Origin: Pseudomonadota bacterium
GTDB taxonomy: Bacteria; Pseudomonadota; Alphaproteobacteria; Rhizobiales; Hyphomicrobiaceae
Reading direction: 5' to 3'
DNA length: 12,597 bases
Assembly: GCA_003242645.1 (NCBI GenBank)
Contig: QGVC01000073.1
Location: 1-12,597 of the forward strand
This document shows, piece by piece, positions 8,221 to 12,597 of this stretch. Made by a program: the position numbers and the translations under genes. Within the stretch, counting starts at the first letter, position 1. The number at the start of each line of letters is the position of its first letter. Below the pieces are notes generated by a model. The model saw only the letters and a program-made list of their open reading frames with translations, was not told the DNA's origin and did not search any database.

Positions 8221-9482
8221 GCCGTTCGACCTTCTTGATCTGTACCGTCGGAGGCAGCCCCGAGCCAATTGTCGCAGCCCTGAAGCATTGGCGCCCCGTG
8301 CGCGTCAGGTTCATCCACACGCCTGCCACCGAGGGGAAGGTTGCCGAGAGCATCGCTAAGGCGCGTGCGGAGGGGCTGGACCTCGACGCTGGGCGGTACG
8401 ACCGCCTTGAGCTCCCGGACGAACAGGACTTTACGAGCTGCATAGAGCGTCTCCGAGGACTCACCGACGAGGTGCGCGCATGGGCGGCACGTGGCGACGG
8501 TTGCCATGTTGTCGTGGACGTCACGGGTGGGACGAAGTGCATGACTGCAGCGCTAGCCATCCAGGCGAGTCGCTGGCCGTGCTTGTTCTCGTACGTTGGT
8601 GGAAAAGAGCGCACGAAGGACGGAGTGGGGATCGTCGTCTCCGGCTCGGAGATAGTGCTTTACACACATAACCCGTGGGATGCGCTTGGCCATCAAGCCG
8701 TGGATGACTTTGTCGTGCTGTTTGACCAGCACGCCTACCTCGCGGCGGCAAACGTCGCGGCCACGGCAATGCGGCGCGTGAGCCACCCTCAGCGCAAACG
8801 CGAGATGGCGGCTCTCGAACACCTCGCGAAAGCCCTCGATGCGTGGGACCGCTTCGATCACGGGCGGAGCAAGAACTTGCTCGAGAACGTGAGCAAGTCG
8901 GCGAATGATGTGCGTGCCGCACTTGGGTCGACGAGAGGTGATCGCGTACTCGACGGCATTAGACGGCTCGCAAAGCATTTCGAACAGGTGGTGTCAGCAC
9001 GGCCGCCGAGCCTTCATCACGTCATTGACCTCTTGGCTAATGCTAGGCGGAGGAAAGAAGAGGGGCGCATCGATGATGCTGTTGCGAGGCTCTATCGCGC
9101 CATCGAGGCCATCGCGCAGGTCGCGCTGAAGGGGCGCCACAACATCGAAAGCACCGAGAAGGTTCCGCTGGAGCAGGTCCCCGAATCGCTGCGATCGTTG
9201 TGGATGGCCAAGAGTAACGACGGCGTGGTCGCGCTTGGTCTGCAAGACGCCTATGCGCTGCTCACAGCTCTCCGCGATCCTGTTGGCGAGAAATTCCAGG
9301 ACATGGGTCTAAGTGGAGCAACGTCGCCCCTCGTGGCCCGTAACCGCTCGATCCTCGCCCATGGGTTCGAACGCGTCTCCGACCCCGTGTTCGACAAACT
9401 TTGGAGTTCAGCGCTCGCGCTCGCAGATATCGACGAGGCGAATCTGCCATTCTTTCCGGCCCTGACGGAGAGCAGGGCATGA
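8217..9482 (+). CDS. CARF-HEPN ribonuclease, Cas02710 (TIGR02710) family
   Basis: Probable cyclic-oligoadenylate-activated RNase of the Csm6/Csx1 type. The 421-residue protein has an N-terminal Rossmann-like CARF domain: first strand 'TFLICTVGGSPEPIVAAL' (5-22) and the conserved ligand-pocket loop 'VVDVTGGTK' (99-107). A helical middle region has 'DLLANARRRKEEGRIDDAVA' (271-290) followed by 'RLYRAIEAIAQ', a block I recall as typical of TIGR02710. The C-terminal HEPN part contains R377-x4-H382 in 'RNRSILAHG', the RNase active-site pattern, so the enzyme looks catalytically intact. HEPN domains of this kind usually dimerise. GTG start, with a strong ribosome-binding site and overlap with cmr6; the stop overlaps the next CARF gene by ATGA. 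Operon position after cmr6 links it to Cas10 signalling. Confidence 0.9.
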   Translation: MSRSTFLICTVGGSPEPIVAALKHWRPVRVRFIHTPATEGKVAESIAKARAEGLDLDAGRYDRLELPDEQDFTSCIERLRGLTDEVRAWAARGDGCHVVVDVTGGTKCMTAALAIQASRWPCLFSYVGGKERTKDGVGIVVSGSEIVLYTHNPWDALGHQAVDDFVVLFDQHAYLAAANVAATAMRRVSHPQRKREMAALEHLAKALDAWDRFDHGRSKNLLENVSKSANDVRAALGSTRGDRVLDGIRRLAKHFEQVVSARPPSLHHVIDLLANARRRKEEGRIDDAVARLYRAIEAIAQVALKGRHNIESTEKVPLEQVPESLRSLWMAKSNDGVVALGLQDAYALLTALRDPVGEKFQDMGLSGATSPLVARNRSILAHGFERVSDPVFDKLWSSALALADIDEANLPFFPALTESRA

Positions 9483-10555
9483 CCCATCGACTCTTGCTGG
9501 TCTCCACATGCGGAGTGAGCCTGCTGGAGAAAGGCGCGGACAAGGACGCTCTCGACTGGCTCAAGACGACCGCGAACGACGTCGAAGTCGATACCGCGCG
9601 CCTTACGCCGATCCTCAGTGCCCGTCGAGATACGCTGAGGGCTGCTGACGAGCCCACGCGGCGAAAGATGAGCGCGGAGCTCAATGGCATCGGTGCTGTC
9701 CTTGACCGCTACAAGCCCAAGCAACTGTTTCACGTGCTCGTCCACACTGACACCGCGCTGGGCAGAGCGACCGCAGGACTGGTTCAAGAAGTGGTCGGCA
9801 ACCAGTCCTTGCTCGTGAGCGCGGGCGGACTGCGCACCAATAGCCTTGTTTCATTCCGCGAGGCGCTCGCTGACCTCACGAGGCAGCTCGATACGCTCGT
9901 TCGCTCGTACCGCGAGCAGGGCTGGTTCGTAGTCTTCAACCTCACGGGTGGATTCAAGTCGCTTAACGGCTACCTTCAGACGCTGGGTATGATCTCGGCC
10001 GATCGGTGCGTATTTATCTTTGAGGGCGCGCCCGAGTTGATGGAGATCCCGCGGCTCCCCGTGCGGCTCTCTGAGTTGGATGACGTGCGTGAGCACGTGG
10101 ACATCTTTAGACGCCTTGCCGTCGGTTACACCGTAAGTGCCAACGACGCCAAAGGCGTTCCCGACTCGCTGCTCATGGAGGTCGATGGAGAGGTCACGAC
10201 GAGCGTTCTCGGCAATGTGGTCTGGGCTCGTCACCGTGCGACGCTGTTCGCCGAGAGGCTTCTGCTGCCGCTCTCCAGCAAGGTGCGCGTAGCAGATGCG
10301 GTCAAGAAGGTGTTCTCCGGGCTGGAGGTGGCGCAGAAAGTTCAGGTCAACGAAGCCATTGACGAGTTCTGCGCGTACGTTGACCACGGTCGCCCGCTTC
10401 CGAAGTCGCGTACGTTCAAGAAGCTACAAGGCGATCCCGTACCCGGCAGCACGCACGAACTGTACGTCTGGAGCGACGGAGCCACGGGGCGGCTGTGCGG
10501 CCACTTCGACGCAAGTGGCGTCTTTGTTTTCGATCTGTTGCGTGGGCACCTATGA
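9479..10555 (+). CDS. CARF protein (APE2256-type) with probable RelE-like C-terminal toxin domain (Cami1-like)
   Basis: A second putative cyclic-oligoadenylate receptor. I take the ATG at 9479 (358 residues), overlapping the previous stop; the longer in-frame start at 9401 would add 26 residues copied from the neighbour's coding DNA. The N-terminal CARF domain begins 'LLLVSTCGVSLL' and has the pocket loop 'VVFNLTGGFKSLNGYL' (151-166), as in the APE2256/TIGR02619 family. No HEPN R-x4-6-H motif is seen. The last ~75 residues ('TFKKLQGD', 'STHELYVWSDGATGRLCGHF', 'VFVFDLL') have the short-helix plus beta-hairpin look of RelE/HigB toxins, where a basic residue and terminal strands form the mRNA-cutting site. 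CARF-RelE fusions (Cami1) are known to cut ribosome-bound mRNA. The CARF call is firm; the RelE call is my inference from pattern and needs a structure or profile comparison. Confidence 0.85.
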   Translation: MTHRLLLVSTCGVSLLEKGADKDALDWLKTTANDVEVDTARLTPILSARRDTLRAADEPTRRKMSAELNGIGAVLDRYKPKQLFHVLVHTDTALGRATAGLVQEVVGNQSLLVSAGGLRTNSLVSFREALADLTRQLDTLVRSYREQGWFVVFNLTGGFKSLNGYLQTLGMISADRCVFIFEGAPELMEIPRLPVRLSELDDVREHVDIFRRLAVGYTVSANDAKGVPDSLLMEVDGEVTTSVLGNVVWARHRATLFAERLLLPLSSKVRVADAVKKVFSGLEVAQKVQVNEAIDEFCAYVDHGRPLPKSRTFKKLQGDPVPGSTHELYVWSDGATGRLCGHFDASGVFVFDLLRGHL

Positions 10556-10597
10556 GCATGCCGTTCAGCACCGGTGGTTGAACACGGGCCGATAGCT
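10552..10597 (+). other. Module-border spacer with 9-codon ATGA mini-ORF and imperfect dyad
   Basis: This is the largest non-coding gap in the window (42 nt, 10556-10597). An ATG overlaps the CARF gene's stop as ATGA (10552-10555), the coupling signal used elsewhere in this operon, but it opens only a 9-codon frame ending at the TGA at 10579. Across it lies an imperfect 21-bp dyad, 10563-10583: GTTCA and TGAAC arms flanking the palindrome CACCGGTG. No good Shine-Dalgarno site precedes csx17, whose ATG is 17 nt after the mini-ORF stop, so reinitiation is possible. There is no T-run, so it is not a convincing intrinsic terminator. Confidence 0.5.
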
Positions 10598-12597
10598 ATG
10601 TCCGCTGAACTCCGACTTCCGGCATTGTCGCTTCCCGGTCTGTCGCCCGACAGCCTCGGCAACTACCTCGCGTCGCTCGGCTTGTTGCGTGTGCTGTCTC
10701 GCCGGTGGCCGAGCGTGCGGATCGCGTGGCGGGACGAAGTGCTACAGGTCGTTGGTGGTCCGGCGACGCTCGATGAGTTGCTCGACGAGCTGGTTGAGAT
10801 TGCGAATAGGCGTTCGTGGACGCCGTACGTTCGTGCGTGGAAGGACGCGCAGGCCGAGAGCAGCCGCATCGCAAAGAAGCTGAAGATTAGCTCAACGAGC
10901 GGAATACCCTTCGCTCTCTGGCAGGCGAAAGCTGCCGAGCAACTCCTTGAAAGCTTCGTGGCTCATGTCGTGCCTCATGGTTCTGGTCGCTCGATGAACC
11001 CAGTTCTTGGCAAGGCCGGCAAGATCGGGCAACGAGACTTCGCGAAGGGCTGGGAACGTGCGGTGGACTTACTTGCACCGGCCAAGCCATTGAAGTCAGA
11101 CAAGAAAGAGCCGGCCAATAAGGCGACCCGTGAGAAATCAAGATCGATCATCGCTGAGGTTCAAAGAAAGCGAGACGAGCTGAAGGCACTTCTTCAAGGC
11201 ACTCCGCTGTCGTGGTTAGAAAAGGATCTGAATGGCGCGACGTGGTTCAGCCAAGCCAACAAGCTTTACAACAGCGGTCAGCGGACCTACCGCGATGGGC
11301 TCTTGTCCCCGTGGCTGATGGTTTTGGCATGCGAAGGCATCGTGTTCTTGTCTGGCTCTCCATCACGCCGGCTCGGAGCAAGAGCACAAGCAGTCGGAGC
11401 CTTCCCATTTGTCACGCGCGGCGCCGCTGCAGACTCCGTTGGACAAGCGAAACGAGATAGCGCCGCGTTTTGGGCGCCCATTTGGGAGCGCCCGATGACG
11501 GCTTCCGAGGTTGGAACCCTTTTTCGTCGTGGTCGTGCTGAGCTTGGATCTCGTGCAGCGCAGACACCGGCGACATTCGCGAGCTCAATCCTCCAACGCG
11601 GGGTAGACGCCGGTGTCGCAGAGTTCCGCCGTTTTGTCCTTGGATGGACAACAGCTCACGATTATGTAGAACCTCGTTTCGAGGGGACGGTCGTAAGCCC
11701 GCTCGCGGGCTCGGCGGACGCATCAGCGTTGGCTAGAACATTAGAGCGCGTCACCGCCCTGATCGAGCACCGAGGCTTTCCACGAGATGGCAAACGCTTC
11801 GTGGGGGTTCGCGGGCCTATCGAATCAGCACTTCTCGACGTCGCTGCTGAGCCGACTAGCTCCGAAGCGGCTGTCGCGCTGCTTGACGCGGTCGTTAGCG
11901 CGTTGGATCGCATCGACCGCAATCGCAGCTTCCGCGAGGACAAGGTTCGCTGGAAGCCGCTGCCGATCGAGTGGCTGCCTTCGTTGTTCGCTGATGAACA
12001 GCCGGGTGTCGAGGCGCGGCTCGCTTTGTCGCTGGTTTCTGCCTTTCCCGAGACGTTGCCTTTTGCGTCCTTCCGCTTCGGCGTGGAGTGGACCCGCGAG
12101 CAGAACGGCAGATTCGAGTACGACTGGACGACGGAGCCGGAATGGTTCGAACACTCCAAGGTCGCTCCCGCCCGTTGGGTATGGGGGCCCGGGGAGCTCG
12201 CGCGTGTTCTCGGCGCAGTTCTGTCGCGTCGACTCATTGAAGAAGCCAAGCTGGAAAAGACCAACACTGAACGCCCGCGAGGCCGTGCGCCGTTTCGTGC
12301 AACGATCCTGGATATTCGGCATTGGCTCGCCGGTGATCTCGACGAATCGCTGCTCTGGTCTTGGTTATCAAGACTCGCGCTCTTTGACTGGAGAAGAGTT
12401 CCGAAAGAGGTTCGTGCGCTCATGCCAGGACAGCACGACGTGAGCCGGGTCGATGGCGAGCTGGTCCTGGTCGGTCTCCTGCAACCGCTCATCGACCGGC
12501 GCCCTTTGGTCATTCGAGAACTCTCTCCGAACGACCTGCTCTCGGAGGAAACGGGCGCTCGAACGACGGAGGCTGCGCGCTCGCTCGTCACGCTGAT
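10598..12597 (+). CDS. csx17: Csx17 (Cas8u2/Cas8g), type I-G Cascade large subunit, 3' end beyond window
   Basis: The frame runs open from the ATG at 10598 to the right edge (666 residues, no stop), so the gene is 3' truncated, but near the ~700-750 residues I recall for the family. Csx17 is the large subunit of the type I-G (I-U) Cascade, placed like Cas8 for PAM and DNA binding. Family features: N-terminal 'LSPDSLGNYLASLGLLRVL' (15-33), 'RSMNPVLGKAG' (131-141), 'DGLLSPWLMVLACEG' (233-247) with 'SGSPSRRLG' (252-260) and 'GAFPFV', 'WERPMTASEVGTLFRRGRAE' (296-315), and 'GVDAGVAEFRRFVLG'. A Lys-rich linker lies at about 163-200. An upstream in-frame GTG at 10574 is possible but poorer. The glycine motif at 135-146 departs from the GGNDG-like form I remember in typical Csx17. 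It is in the same reading frame as the preceding CARF gene, separated by that gene's stop. Confidence 0.9.
   Translation, partial: MSAELRLPALSLPGLSPDSLGNYLASLGLLRVLSRRWPSVRIAWRDEVLQVVGGPATLDELLDELVEIANRRSWTPYVRAWKDAQAESSRIAKKLKISSTSGIPFALWQAKAAEQLLESFVAHVVPHGSGRSMNPVLGKAGKIGQRDFAKGWERAVDLLAPAKPLKSDKKEPANKATREKSRSIIAEVQRKRDELKALLQGTPLSWLEKDLNGATWFSQANKLYNSGQRTYRDGLLSPWLMVLACEGIVFLSGSPSRRLGARAQAVGAFPFVTRGAAADSVGQAKRDSAAFWAPIWERPMTASEVGTLFRRGRAELGSRAAQTPATFASSILQRGVDAGVAEFRRFVLGWTTAHDYVEPRFEGTVVSPLAGSADASALARTLERVTALIEHRGFPRDGKRFVGVRGPIESALLDVAAEPTSSEAAVALLDAVVSALDRIDRNRSFREDKVRWKPLPIEWLPSLFADEQPGVEARLALSLVSAFPETLPFASFRFGVEWTREQNGRFEYDWTTEPEWFEHSKVAPARWVWGPGELARVLGAVLSRRLIEEAKLEKTNTERPRGRAPFRATILDIRHWLAGDLDESLLWSWLSRLALFDWRRVPKEVRALMPGQHDVSRVDGELVLVGLLQPLIDRRPLVIRELSPNDLLSEETGARTTEAARSLVTL

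Noticed and set aside
7866..8507. 213-codon minus-strand open frame across the end of cmr6
   Set aside because: Antisense to two well-supported genes, with low-complexity composition and no recognisable motif.
9401..9478. Longer start for the second CARF gene
   Set aside because: The added 26 residues lie in the neighbour's coding DNA and are unlike a CARF N-terminus; the ATGA at 9479 gives the expected first strand.
10556..10597. Intrinsic terminator before csx17
   Set aside because: The dyad has almost no loop, weak arms as RNA and no T-run, so read-through into csx17 is more likely.
11662..12591. 309-codon minus-strand open frame inside csx17
   Set aside because: Its product is Ser/Arg/Thr-rich with no recognisable domain; long antisense frames are common in high-GC coding DNA and csx17 explains the region.
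1..12597. CRISPR array, tRNA or insertion sequence in the window
   Set aside because: No regularly spaced direct repeats, tRNA-like folds, transposase genes or terminal repeats were seen; nearly all bases are coding.

Overview
The window is one dense, plus-strand CRISPR-cas operon from a high-GC bacterium. GC looks to be about 60-65% by eye, wobble positions favour G/C, and ATGA/GTGA coupled starts are frequent. A myxobacterial or other proteobacterial host is plausible, but no taxonomic marker gene is present, so that is only an impression. There are no rRNA or tRNA genes, no insertion sequences and no visible CRISPR repeats.

Layout, left to right: (1) 1-1401, the 3' part of a type I-G (formerly I-U) cas3, carrying the C-terminal HD nuclease domain typical of that subtype; the helicase lies off the left edge. 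(2) 1421-8220, a complete type III-B backbone: cmr1, cas10/cmr2, cmr3, cmr4, cmr5, cmr6. (3) 8217-10555, two CARF-domain genes: a Cas02710-family CARF-HEPN protein, and a protein with an APE2256-type CARF domain and a RelE-like C-terminus resembling CARF-RelE (Cami1-type) mRNA interferases. (4) 10598 to the right edge, csx17 (cas8u2), the large subunit of type I-G Cascade, open at the window end.

The main observation is the order. In type I-G loci cas3 and csx17 are normally close together; here the whole III-B module with its signalling effectors lies between them, in the same orientation and almost without gaps. Inside the module every junction overlaps or is 1 nt. The only spacers are at its two borders: 19 nt after cas3 and 42 nt before csx17. 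This suggests a compound I-G/III-B operon made by insertion of a Cmr cassette.

Expected working, by family knowledge: Cmr1 and Cmr3-6 with Cas10 form an RNA-guided RNase. Cmr4 keeps the Asp that cuts target RNA. Cas10 keeps the GGDD cyclase motif but has no HD nuclease domain, so its output should be cyclic oligoadenylate, sensed by the two CARF proteins (one HEPN RNase, one probable RelE-type interferase). DNA destruction would be left to the Cas3 HD nuclease with Csx17 Cascade. No cas6, csb1, csb2, cas1, cas2 or cas4 is in the window. The I-G Cas5-Cas6 fusion (Csb2), if it lies just outside, could supply crRNA to both complexes.
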